DNA of 57,435 bases from Granulicella sp. (GTDB lineage Bacteria > Acidobacteriota > Terriglobia > Terriglobales > Acidobacteriaceae). How positions within the stretch are numbered: the first letter of the stretch is position 1; every line of letters begins with the position of its first letter. The notes below the pieces were generated by a model, which was given only the letters and a program-made list of their open reading frames with translations, was not told the DNA's origin and ran no database searches. The stretch covers positions 1 to 57,435 of the forward strand of contig DAHXNO010000191.1 in the NCBI GenBank assembly GCA_027365345.1. The letters are read 5' to 3'. The position numbers and the translations under genes were made by a program. Shown here in pieces: positions 18,155 through 25,918 of this stretch.

Positions 18155-19282
18155 ATGGCCTTTGGCAGACTCAGCATCGTTCCACAGCGCCCCACGCAGA
18201 GCCCGAAGGAGACAGGCAGCGCAAAACATCCCGGCCAGAACCAGCAGACCAACGCCGGCAAGGATCAAAAGAGCGCTCCAGAAAAGGGCTTGGCGGAGAG
18301 CTCGGACCAGCCTACCCCCCCAGACCCGTCAGCCCAACGGAGCGCCCAGTCCGCGGATACACAGGCTGGCGAAGAGAGGCTAGAGCAGACGCTCCGGGCC
18401 GGTCCTGCGGTACCGGTGGCCAGGAGCGGGACCTTCCAACAGGTGGTAGCGTTGCTTCGCTACATGACCAGGACGGAGGTGCACACCTACGCCTTCAGCG
18501 TCGCCGCGCAGTCCATCCTCTCCCTGTTCCCCTTCATCGTGCTTCTGCTCACCCTGGCGCAAAGAGTCTTCCACTCCACGCGGATGGTGGATGTGGTTGT
18601 GCAGATGATGAGCAACTTCCTGCCCAGCAACCAGTACTTTGTGATGCGCAACATGCGCTTACTGGCCTTTGCGCACACCCAGACGCGGATCCTCTCCGTC
18701 GTGATGCTGCTGGTTACCTCCACCGGAGTCTTTCTCCCTCTGGAGGTCGCGCTGAACAGCGTGTGGGGTGTGCGCACCAACCGCAACTATCTGCACAACC
18801 AGATCGTCTCCCTGGCCTTGGCCTGCGGCGTTGGTCTGCTGGCGATGGCCTCGGTTGCGCTCAGTACGGCCCAGCAATCTGTTCTGACGTTCCTCTTCTT
18901 CGGCCACGTCAACAACTTCGTCTTCGCCTTTCTTGCGGACAGCTTTCTGCGCATCTGCGCTCTTCTGGCCAGCATTGGGCTGTTCTTTCTCATCTACTGG
19001 GTACTGCCCAATCGCAAGGTCCCGGCGCGCGCGGTGCTGCCCACCGCCGTAGTGATGGGCATTCTATGGGAGATTGCCAAGTACCTCTACGTTCTGGCGT
19101 TGCCGCGTCTGGATCTGCCCTCAGCCTACGGTCCGTTTTCCGTCTCGGTGGGTCTCATCCTTTGGGCCTTTCTCAGCGGCCTGTTGCTGCTAGCTGGGGC
19201 CTACGTCACGGCCACCCGCCAGGCCCTCCGCGAAGCTCGCCTGGCCGATCGCGAGCGCGAACTGGAAGAGGCTGAACTCTAG
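18155..19282 (+). CDS. YihY/BrkB family inner-membrane protein
   Basis: This 375-residue protein has a hydrophilic, Pro/Gln-rich N-terminal tail of about 90 residues and then about six membrane segments of the YihY/virulence factor BrkB family (YAFSVAAQSILSLFPFIVLL, TSTGVFLPLEVALNSVWGV, GLILWAFLSGLLLLAGAYV). The molecular role of the family is not settled. It follows queG by 47 bp and may be co-transcribed. The long tail raises the chance of a downstream start, but I see no better-placed one with a ribosome-binding site. Confidence 0.85.
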   Translation: MAFGRLSIVPQRPTQSPKETGSAKHPGQNQQTNAGKDQKSAPEKGLAESSDQPTPPDPSAQRSAQSADTQAGEERLEQTLRAGPAVPVARSGTFQQVVALLRYMTRTEVHTYAFSVAAQSILSLFPFIVLLLTLAQRVFHSTRMVDVVVQMMSNFLPSNQYFVMRNMRLLAFAHTQTRILSVVMLLVTSTGVFLPLEVALNSVWGVRTNRNYLHNQIVSLALACGVGLLAMASVALSTAQQSVLTFLFFGHVNNFVFAFLADSFLRICALLASIGLFFLIYWVLPNRKVPARAVLPTAVVMGILWEIAKYLYVLALPRLDLPSAYGPFSVSVGLILWAFLSGLLLLAGAYVTATRQALREARLADRERELEEAEL

Positions 19283-19358
19283 CGCATCCGCGCACCGGAG
19301 TCACAGCGCGGCCGTCCACCTTCGCAACTCCGCGTGCTCTGACTTCTCGCGCGCTGGC

Positions 19359-20642
19359 TTACAGCCGGGAGTGGAAGCTCTTCACAACAATGTCATTGGC
19401 ATGGCCGCCTGAAGGCAGCATGGTAAAGAGCGCGGGGCCGTTTATGCCTTGCAGGCGAATCACCGCAACGTCGGAAGAACCCGAATCGGCGATCAACAGT
19501 AGCTGCTGATCACTGGAGAAGGTCATCGTGTCCGGATGCTCTCCCGTGCGGACGCTCTGCTCCACTCGCCCGTCGTCGATGCTGTACATCGCAGCGGAGT
19601 CTGCTCCGAAGTTACTGACCCACAGGCTGGAGTTGTCGTCGCCGACGATGGCGGCGGCCGGCTTGGATCCAATCGGATAGGTGCCCAGCACCTCATTGGT
19701 CCAGGTGGAGATCTCTGAAATCGTGTCAGAGCCGAAGTTGGTGGTGAAGACCTCATCGCCATTCGGCATGGCCGCCACCTGGGTGGGCGTGTCGCCCACA
19801 TCCAGCAAGCAGAGCAGATGGTCATGCTGCAGAAATGGATCCTGCTTGCCTCGCCATGATCGGGATGAAGCCGAGAGCCACACCACCATCACCTGATGGG
19901 CTGCCGAGCAGGCAACAAAGGCCTTTGCGCCGCCGTCAGGCTCCACATTGGAGTCTGCAATCACCGCAATGTCCGTGGCGCCAGGGCAGCCTGAGAAAGA
20001 GTCGCGCAGCTCCAAAGGCCGCTCCCGCGAGTCCGTAATGGTATACACCGAGAGGCTGCCGGAGATGCGATTGCTCACCACCAGCGTGTGGTTGTCCGGA
20101 GAGATCCTGGCCACGCCCGGCCCCTCGCCTGTGGAGGCATAGCCAATCTGACGGTGCTTCTCCAGGTCCAGAACACTCACCGTGTTCGATCCTGAGTTGG
20201 GCACGTAACCCCGCGCGCCATCTGCGGACACAGCAAGAAAGTACGGTGTCCGCTGCACCCCGATCGTCGACACCACGCGATTCGTCGTGGTATCGATGAC
20301 AGAAACCGAGTTGCTTCCGCTGTTGACTGCGTACACCTCATTGCGGACCGGATTGACTGTGAGACCCGTCGGCTGCCGCCCCACCGGGATCACCCGGTCC
20401 TGGCGAAGGTAGACCAGATCCAGCGCGGTTACGGTGTTGCCGGCGCCGTTGGAGACATACGCAAACTCATGGTAGCTGGCTGGATAGGAGAGAAACGGCG
20501 ATCGCGAACAACTGCCAAGCGGCAACAGCAGAAGCGGCAGCAGAGCCTGCTCCCATCGCCTGTTCCACGGAGAGCGTTGCGTCGGCTCCCGTCGGCTCAA
20601 CCCTCGTTCCGCCTGGCTGAATGCCTTCTGCCCCCAACTCAT
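19359..20642 (-). CDS. YVTN-type beta-propeller lipoprotein, last gene of the ccm operon
   Basis: Starting at ATG 20642, which overlaps the ccmD stop by 4 bp, this gives 427 residues with a lipoprotein signal (LLPLLLLPLGSC, Cys near residue 30). The mature protein is a seven-bladed YVTN-like propeller with repeated blades such as VIPVGRQPTGLTVNP, AVNSGSNSVSVIDTTTNRVV and VPNSGSNTVSVLDLEKHRQI. Such propellers are usually secreted or surface scaffolds with unknown ligands. The end-to-end coupling with ccmD suggests a link to cytochrome maturation or to an exported redox protein. An in-frame start exists upstream but would run through ccmD and ccmC. Confidence 0.82.
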   Translation of the reverse strand: MSWGQKAFSQAERGLSRREPTQRSPWNRRWEQALLPLLLLPLGSCSRSPFLSYPASYHEFAYVSNGAGNTVTALDLVYLRQDRVIPVGRQPTGLTVNPVRNEVYAVNSGSNSVSVIDTTTNRVVSTIGVQRTPYFLAVSADGARGYVPNSGSNTVSVLDLEKHRQIGYASTGEGPGVARISPDNHTLVVSNRISGSLSVYTITDSRERPLELRDSFSGCPGATDIAVIADSNVEPDGGAKAFVACSAAHQVMVVWLSASSRSWRGKQDPFLQHDHLLCLLDVGDTPTQVAAMPNGDEVFTTNFGSDTISEISTWTNEVLGTYPIGSKPAAAIVGDDNSSLWVSNFGADSAAMYSIDDGRVEQSVRTGEHPDTMTFSSDQQLLLIADSGSSDVAVIRLQGINGPALFTMLPSGGHANDIVVKSFHSRL

Positions 20643-20758
20643 CGCTTGCTCTTGCGCCACTGCGCCGCCAGCCAACTCACATATCCCAACTGCAGCAGCC
20701 ATACAGCGCAGTAGGCGTAGACCAGGTGCCGCTCGGAGAGCGTGTGGAAGGGAATCAT
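20639..20758 (-). CDS. ccmD: Small haem exporter subunit CcmD
   Basis: This short gene encodes 39 residues with one membrane segment (HLVYAYCAVWLLQLGYVSWL) followed by a basic tail (AAQWRKSKR), the usual layout of CcmD. ATG at 20758 is preceded by AGGAGG and overlaps the ccmC stop by 4 bp; the TGA at 20639-20641 overlaps the next ATG. In other bacteria CcmD helps release haem-loaded CcmE from CcmABC. It is identified by position directly after ccmC, by size and by topology. Confidence 0.85.
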   Translation of the reverse strand: MIPFHTLSERHLVYAYCAVWLLQLGYVSWLAAQWRKSKR

Positions 20759-21528
20759 CGTGCCTCCTCGAAGCTGTGGGCCAGCGCCGCGTCGGCCGTT
20801 TCGTCCTGCAAAATGCCCAAAGCCTGCGCGTTGGAAGCTTGCTGGCGGCGCCGTTCAATGGCATAGCGCAGGCCCAGCACAAAAGCTCCCCACATCGCCC
20901 AGGCCACCATGTTCCAGATCACCGCGGGCGCCATGCTGGGGTCGATGCCGGAGTTGGCGCCACCCCCGAACACAGCCGCGGGATGTTGCGTGCGCCACCA
21001 GCGAATGGACATAAAGCAGATGGGAATATCGATAGCGGCAAAGATGGACAACACGGCTGAGATCATCGCCGTCTGGCCGGTTGCGGAGACGCTCCGCACC
21101 AGCAGATAGCAGACGTAGAGCAGCCATAGCAGGAGGTACGTGGTCAGGCGCGCATCCCAGGCCCACCAGATGCCCCAGGCTGCCCGTCCCCACAGCATGC
21201 CTGTCGCCAGCCCGATGGAGGCATACAGCACGGTCACCTCCGCCGCCGCCACGGCAAAGGCATCCGCCGCCGCGGCGCGCTCCACATTGCGCCTGCGCCA
21301 GAAGAGGTACAGAAAGGATGCCGCCAGATTCAAATAGGGAAAGACAAAGCTCAGAATGGCATGCGGCAAGTGGTAGAAGAAGACGCGGTAGAGGTTGCCC
21401 ATCGTCGCCTCTCGCGGCGCCGCCATGGCCTGGTAAAAGCCATAAACCAGCACCATCAAGGTCAGCGCAAGCCAAATTCGCGCCCACGTTGGCATGGTTC
21501 CGTTTGCCTGTTGAGTGTTCTTCATCAT
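20755..21528 (-). CDS. ccmC: Haem exporter protein CcmC
   Basis: This 257-residue membrane protein has six hydrophobic segments. It has the tryptophan-rich periplasmic motif of the haem-handling protein family (WGRAAWGIWWAWDARLTTYL, about residues 113-132) flanked by candidate haem-ligand histidines (FYHLPHAIL and RTQHPAA). It delivers haem to CcmE in system I cytochrome c maturation. It is separated from ccmB by 136 bp, which may hold its own weak promoter, and is coupled to ccmD by a 4-bp overlap. Confidence 0.93.
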   Translation of the reverse strand: MMKNTQQANGTMPTWARIWLALTLMVLVYGFYQAMAAPREATMGNLYRVFFYHLPHAILSFVFPYLNLAASFLYLFWRRRNVERAAAADAFAVAAAEVTVLYASIGLATGMLWGRAAWGIWWAWDARLTTYLLLWLLYVCYLLVRSVSATGQTAMISAVLSIFAAIDIPICFMSIRWWRTQHPAAVFGGGANSGIDPSMAPAVIWNMVAWAMWGAFVLGLRYAIERRRQQASNAQALGILQDETADAALAHSFEEAR

Positions 21529-21664
21529 GGATGATTTTAGCCCTTCGCTGCGCTCCCTTGAAGCATCGCGTGGCGGAGAACGCTACCCGCCAACCGCCTA
21601 GCGCCGATTTGGCGCCTACCTGGCTCTTCCGTGGCTTCTGGGCAAACCTTCGTCCTCGCTGCTT

Positions 21665-22345
21665 CTAATCCGCGCTTAGAACAGTTTGGAACAACATCAC
21701 GCAAGCGGTTGTGAAGATGATCACATAGGCCAGCAGCACCTTAATCCACAACGTCGGCTCAAATTGCCCGGTCAGCACCGCTGTGGTGGCCTGGATCATC
21801 GCCAGCAACGCCGGCATCGAGATGGGCAGTAAGATCAGCGGCAGCAGCGTGTCGCGGTTGCGCGTGCGCAGGCTCAGCGCTGCAAAAAAGGTGCCGTTCA
21901 CCACCAGCGCCCAGGTCCCCAGCGGAAGGATCACCAGCAGTTTCCACGTCTGGCCCAGCGGTTGCAGGTTGTAAAAGATGGTAAAGATCGGGGCCAGAAC
22001 CACTTCCACCGCGGTCACGAACAGAAAATTGGCCAGCGCCTTGCCGATAAACAGCGCCGAGGCCGGCGCCGGTGAGAGACGGTGTGCGTCCAGTACGCTG
22101 TTGTGGGTCTCCCGCGCCCAGGACTGGTTCAGCGCCGTCATCGCGGCAAACAGCATCGCGACCCACAGCAACCCCCCGCTGATCTGGCGGGTCATGCTGG
22201 GAAACGATGCCGGGTCAAAGGCCATGGCGAGCACCACAACCACCAGCAGGGTAAAAAACAGCATCCCGTTGATGGAGTCCTTGGTGCGCCACTCCAGGCG
22301 CAGATCCTTGCGTAGGTGGTTCAGGACGTGCCGGGCGTAGTTCAT
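21665..22345 (-). CDS. ccmB: Haem exporter ABC permease CcmB
   Basis: This 226-residue permease has six membrane helices. It matches CcmB in the N-terminal KDLRLEWRTKDSINGMLFFT and in LDAHRLSPAPASALFIGKAL. It forms the CcmAB transporter that drives release of haem-loaded CcmE. It overlaps the YbaK-like gene by 4 bp, an unusual neighbour between ccmA and ccmB. Confidence 0.93.
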   Translation of the reverse strand: MNYARHVLNHLRKDLRLEWRTKDSINGMLFFTLLVVVVLAMAFDPASFPSMTRQISGGLLWVAMLFAAMTALNQSWARETHNSVLDAHRLSPAPASALFIGKALANFLFVTAVEVVLAPIFTIFYNLQPLGQTWKLLVILPLGTWALVVNGTFFAALSLRTRNRDTLLPLILLPISMPALLAMIQATTAVLTGQFEPTLWIKVLLAYVIIFTTACVMLFQTVLSAD

Positions 22346-22893
22346 GCGCGTCCTTGCCTGGGGCCGGCAGGGTCGGCGCTGCCGGCGGGAACCTTTGCCT
22401 TGGTCAGGTCAGCCAGCGAGGCCGACGTGGCGCGCAGATACTCCTGCGGAGCCAAAATTAACTGCACGCCGCGCAGTCCGGCAGAGACGGAGATCACATC
22501 GAAGAGCTCGATCGTCTCATCGGCAAAGGCAGGGAAGGGCTTCCTGGCTGCAAGCACCGTCACCCCGCCGCGAATGTACCCAGTCAGCGGCTCCACATCC
22601 TTCAACGCGGCCATCTCCACCTTGCGCACACCCGCAGCCGCAGCCAGCTTCTTGAAGTCAAGCTCGGAGTCTGCCGGAACCACCGCAAACAGAGACTCGC
22701 CCTCCTGCGTGCGGGTCAGCAGCGTTTTGAAGACCTGCTCTGGGGGAAGACCGATCTTATGCGCTACCGAGATCGCCGACAGGTCCTCCGGATCTACCTC
22801 ATAGGCGCGCAACTCATAGTCAATCCCCAGCGAATCCAGGTAACGCGCCGCATTCGTCTTGCTGGGATGAGCCGTCTTCGCGGAGGGTTTCAT
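22342..22893 (-). CDS. ybaK: YbaK/EbsC-type Cys-tRNA(Pro) deacylase, within the ccm operon
   Basis: This 183-residue protein is a YbaK/ProX-type aminoacyl-tRNA editing domain: NAARYLDSLGIDYELRAYEV at the N-terminus, the catalytic-lysine region EQVFKTLLTR, and GYIRGGVTVLAARKPFP. These enzymes hydrolyse Cys-tRNA(Pro). The gene overlaps both ccmA (22890-22893) and ccmB (22342-22345) by 4 bp, so it must be translated with them. A Pro- and Gly-rich C-terminal tail of about 15 residues is extra. A role in haem or thiol handling is conceivable only from context. Confidence 0.88.
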   Translation of the reverse strand: MKPSAKTAHPSKTNAARYLDSLGIDYELRAYEVDPEDLSAISVAHKIGLPPEQVFKTLLTRTQEGESLFAVVPADSELDFKKLAAAAGVRKVEMAALKDVEPLTGYIRGGVTVLAARKPFPAFADETIELFDVISVSAGLRGVQLILAPQEYLRATSASLADLTKAKVPAGSADPAGPRQGRA

Positions 22894-23714
22894 CGATCGG
22901 TCCTCATCTCTTCCACCCCGCCGGCTTTTCGAACCATCCGCGAGGTCTCCACTATGGAGACCAGCCGGCCTTTGCTCAATGTCAGCGTGGTCTGCGCCAG
23001 CGGTCCCGCCAACTCCGCCTGGTGCGTGGTCAACAGCAGCGTGCGCGTCAACCCGTTCGGCGAAGGCTCAGCAACGTAACCCAGCAGGCGCGAAATCATA
23101 CTCTGCGCGGAGCCGGCGTCAAGGTTAGAGAAGGGTTCGTCCAGCAGCAGCAGATCCGGCTCAGAGAGCAGCACCCGCGCCAGCGAGGCGCGCTGCCGCA
23201 TGCCCTGCGAGTACTCCCCCACCCGGCGCGTATTTCCCGGGTCCAGGCCCACCTCGGTCAGCGCCTGAGCTGCCGTCTCGCTCCGCCAACTGCGCTTGGA
23301 AACCAAAGGCTTCCGGCCGTCCTCATACAAGCCGGCAAAGTAGCTCAGGTTCTCCATCCCCGTCAGTTCGTCGTAGAGCATGGTGGCGTGGCTCATGTAG
23401 GCCACCACGCCTCGCTGGTGGCGCGGCTCTTCTCCGAATACCTTCGTCTCACCGTAGCTGGGCGACTGCAAGCCCGCGATCACCTTCAGCAGCGTAGACT
23501 TTCCAGCGCCATTCTCGCCCAGCATCACCACGCTGGATCCGGCGGCCAGTTGGAGCGAGATCTCCCGCAGAGCCGCGAAGCTGCCGTAAAGCCGCGACAC
23601 GCGTTTCAACTCCACGGCCGGGAGCGCTGAGGCAGCCACCGGCGCTTCGGCAGGTGCAGGCAGCTTTTGATCGGGCTCTGCCGCGGCAGCCGGGGGATCG
23701 TTCCAACTTGTCAT
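22890..23714 (-). CDS. ccmA: Haem exporter ATP-binding protein CcmA
   Basis: This 274-residue ABC ATPase has Walker A GENGAGKST (near residue 60), the ABC signature YSQGMRQR, Walker B LLLLDEPF and a switch-region His in LLLTTHQAEL. Position at the head of the ccmB-ccmC-ccmD block identifies it as CcmA rather than a general ABC subunit. It has an N-terminal Pro/Ala-rich extension of about 30 residues and a loop insertion after the Q-loop. It is the first gene of the operon, so its promoter should lie in 23715-23900. Confidence 0.9.
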   Translation of the reverse strand: MTSWNDPPAAAAEPDQKLPAPAEAPVAASALPAVELKRVSRLYGSFAALREISLQLAAGSSVVMLGENGAGKSTLLKVIAGLQSPSYGETKVFGEEPRHQRGVVAYMSHATMLYDELTGMENLSYFAGLYEDGRKPLVSKRSWRSETAAQALTEVGLDPGNTRRVGEYSQGMRQRASLARVLLSEPDLLLLDEPFSNLDAGSAQSMISRLLGYVAEPSPNGLTRTLLLTTHQAELAGPLAQTTLTLSKGRLVSIVETSRMVRKAGGVEEMRTDR

Positions 23715-23905
23715 ATCCGCTCCTAAGTATAGAACTTCGCCTTGCGTTGCCGTGTGATCCGCCTCTGTCCGCTCGCGAGCCGCAGAACTGGAACTGCGGC
23801 CATGGGTGCCGGCGGAGCCATCGCATGGCAGAGGAAAGGCCGACGAAAAGTTGCGCCGGAAGGAGTTCGGTGATACACGTTAATCATTCCTCTCGCTACG
23901 GCGGG

Positions 23906-24067
23906 TCGAATTTCATGCAGAGTGGTTGAGGGACGAGCCCTACGACGCCACGACAACCGGACAGAACAAGGTACCGGTGTCAACTCTCTCCTGTTTAAGT
24001 TCGTTGAGCCAGCTCGACGAACGGAGCGCTGCCCAGCAGCGCTCGGCACAGGGCACATGAGATTCGG
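23906..24067 (+). promoter_or_regulatory. SAM riboswitch (SAM-I/SAM-IV clan) in the thrC-like leader
   Basis: The core follows the SAM-I pattern. An 11-bp P1 pairs 23906-23916 with 24057-24067, including two G-U pairs. P2 has outer GTGG/CCAC (23922-23925 with 23948-23951) and inner AGGG/CCCT (23929-23932 with 23938-23941), with the conserved GAGGGAC-GCCC and CAACC segments. P3 pairs ACCGG with CCGGT (23956-23960 with 23974-23978) and is followed by GTGTCAACTC. P4 is a 10-bp hairpin at 23999-24022. An extra perfect 8-bp hairpin at 24024-24044 stands before P1 closes, which classic SAM-I lacks. It is about 115 nt before the threonine-synthase-like start. Confidence 0.8.
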
Positions 24068-24160
24068 TGGAAGCAGACGCTTTTTCCCAAAGCGAGTCCG
24101 TTCCACTTACTCTCCTTAGCCCCATCCAGACAACAGAGAGCGGCATACCAGGGCAGCACC

Positions 24161-24175
24161 CTTCGGCCACCGGAG
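24161..24175 (+). promoter_or_regulatory. Possible Shine-Dalgarno-sequestering hairpin before thrC-like gene
   Basis: CTTCGG (24161-24166) can pair with CCGGAG (24170-24175) across a 3-nt loop with one G-U pair. The GGAG within the second arm is the only plausible ribosome-binding site for the ATG at 24183, 7 nt away. A further hairpin at 24068-24105 (TGGAA...TTCCA around CGCTTT/AAAGCG) lies between the riboswitch and this site. No poly-T terminator is evident, so translational control is more likely than attenuation. This is inference from base-pairing only. Confidence 0.4.
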
Positions 24176-24182
24176 TCGAACG

Positions 24183-25493
24183 ATGTCCTCTGTCAGTCCA
24201 TACCTATGTTCCACAACCCGATACGAACTTCGCTGCAACGAATGCGGCAAGAGCTACGGCAACCGTCCGCTCTCCGCCTGCCCAGACTGCCTTGCGCCCC
24301 TGGAGGTCCACTACGATCTGGAGCCCCTTCAGGGCCATCTTACGCGAGAGAAAGTCGGTCGCGGCCCGGCCAGCATCTGGCGCTATCGGGATCTGCTCCC
24401 CGTGATCCGGGCCTTTCAGCCCGATCTTCCGGTCGGCTTTACGCCCCTCGTCCGAGCCTCCAATCTTGGCAAGCGCCTTGGCTCGGACAGCCTCTACCTC
24501 AAGAACGATGCTGTCTGCTCTCCCACACTCAGCTTCAAGGACCGCGTGGTCGCCGTCGCCCTGGCCAACGCGCAGGCCTTCGGATTCACCACGGTAGGCT
24601 GCTCCTCCACCGGCAACCTGGCCAATGCAACGGCCGCCCAAGCCGCCCGCCTGGGGCTCAAGACCTGCATCCTCGTGCCCTCAGACCTGGAGGCCGCCAA
24701 GGTGCTCAATACGCAGGTCTACGGAGCGCGCCTGGTGCGCATCGCCGGCAGCTACGACCACGTCAACCGGCTCTGCACCCTCATCGCGGACGAGTACCAC
24801 TGGGGCCTGGTGAACGTGAACCTTCGCCCCTATTACGCTGAGGGCTCCAAGACCGTCGGCTATGAGATCGCGGAGCAACTTGGCTGGCGCTTGCCGGACA
24901 ACATCGTCTGCCCCATGGCCGGCGGCTCATTGATGCGCAAGATCCGCAAGGGCTTTCAGGAGTTCATCGCTCTTGGCCTGGTTGAGGCCAAACCGGTCCG
25001 CTTCTTCGGAGCGCAGGCCAGCGGCTGCTCGCCCATCGCCCATGCGGTCAAAAACGGTTGGGACTACATCGAGCCGCAGCGCCCACAGACCATCGCCCGC
25101 TCGCTGGCCATCGGCAACCCGGCTGACGGCCCGGCAGCGGCCAGGATGATTCAGGAGACAGGAGGATGGGCCGAGGATGTCTCGGACGTCGAGATGGTCG
25201 CTGGCATCCAGGAACTGGCTGAAGATGAAGGCGTCTTCACCGAGACGGCAGGGGGAGTCGCCACCGCAGTCACCGCTCGTCTGCTCGCTCAGGGCCGCAT
25301 CCGCCGCGACGAGCTCACCGTCGTCTGCATCACCGGCAATGGACTCAAGACTACCGACGCGCTGCAAGGACGTTTTGCCGAAGAAGCAGCCGTTCGCCCC
25401 AGGCTCTCGGATTTTGACGCCTACCTTCGTTCCGTCCAACCTGACCTCATCGGCAGCCAGGCAGAACCCACACTTGCAGGAGGTGTCTATTGA
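24183..25493 (+). CDS. thrC: Threonine-synthase-like PLP enzyme, candidate sulfur-transfer homocysteine synthase
   Basis: This 436-residue fold-type II PLP enzyme has an N-terminal zinc ribbon (Cys18, Cys21, Cys33, Cys36), the PLP lysine in SPTLSFKDR (Lys119), the substrate loop GCSSTGNLANATAAQAARLG, a glycine-rich PMAGGSLMRK and the C-terminal FTETAGGVATAVTARL. The closest named family is threonine synthase, which acts on O-phosphohomoserine. Two context signals argue for another product: a SAM riboswitch in its leader and a MoaD/ThiS-like carrier that overlaps its stop. Low SAM switching on a threonine enzyme would starve methionine synthesis, whereas a gamma-replacement making homocysteine would help it. 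The family is clear; the reaction is not. Confidence 0.85.
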   Translation: MSSVSPYLCSTTRYELRCNECGKSYGNRPLSACPDCLAPLEVHYDLEPLQGHLTREKVGRGPASIWRYRDLLPVIRAFQPDLPVGFTPLVRASNLGKRLGSDSLYLKNDAVCSPTLSFKDRVVAVALANAQAFGFTTVGCSSTGNLANATAAQAARLGLKTCILVPSDLEAAKVLNTQVYGARLVRIAGSYDHVNRLCTLIADEYHWGLVNVNLRPYYAEGSKTVGYEIAEQLGWRLPDNIVCPMAGGSLMRKIRKGFQEFIALGLVEAKPVRFFGAQASGCSPIAHAVKNGWDYIEPQRPQTIARSLAIGNPADGPAAARMIQETGGWAEDVSDVEMVAGIQELAEDEGVFTETAGGVATAVTARLLAQGRIRRDELTVVCITGNGLKTTDALQGRFAEEAAVRPRLSDFDAYLRSVQPDLIGSQAEPTLAGGVY

Positions 25494-25798
25494 GCATCAG
25501 GATCGTCCTTCCCACCGCCCTGGCCCGTCACACCGAAGGCCAAAAGTCCTTTGAGTCGCAGGCCGAGGACCTTCCCAGCCTGCTTGCCGAGTTCGACGCC
25601 AAGTATCCCGCGCTGGCGCAGAATGTGAAGGATCCCAATGGCAAGCTGCGCCGCTTCGTCAATGTCTATGTCAACGAGGAAGACATCCGCTTCCTGGGCG
25701 GCGAAGCGCACCGCTTCGCGGACGGCGATGAGGTCATGCTGATCCCGTCCATCGCCGGAGGATGCTGCCCCTGCGTAGAGTGGCGGGCGAAATTCTGA
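25490..25798 (+). CDS. MoaD/ThiS-like sulfur carrier with Cys-rich C-terminal tail
   Basis: This 102-residue beta-grasp protein starts at TTG 25490 behind AGGAGG, overlapping the thrC-like stop. It shows the carrier pattern: RRFVNVYVNEEDIRFLGGEA, DGDEVMLIPSIAGG. Carriers usually end at this Gly-Gly (residues 90-91), whose carboxylate becomes the thiocarboxylate. Here 11 more residues follow (CCPCVEWRAKF), so a protease would have to expose the glycine, or the Cys cluster itself holds sulfur. CysO of Mycobacterium and HcyS of Wolinella are the precedents for amino-acid synthesis. Confidence 0.85.
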   Translation: MSIRIVLPTALARHTEGQKSFESQAEDLPSLLAEFDAKYPALAQNVKDPNGKLRRFVNVYVNEEDIRFLGGEAHRFADGDEVMLIPSIAGGCCPCVEWRAKF

Positions 25799-25918
25799 CT
25801 GGAACTCTGACTGAAGCTTTGTGCGGCCGGTTCATTGCGCAGAGCGCCGGCGCAGCATCCCGTCTGCAACAAGTTTGCACGAGTCTGGCGGTCCGCTGCG
25901 ATGCTTGCTGCCGCAAGC

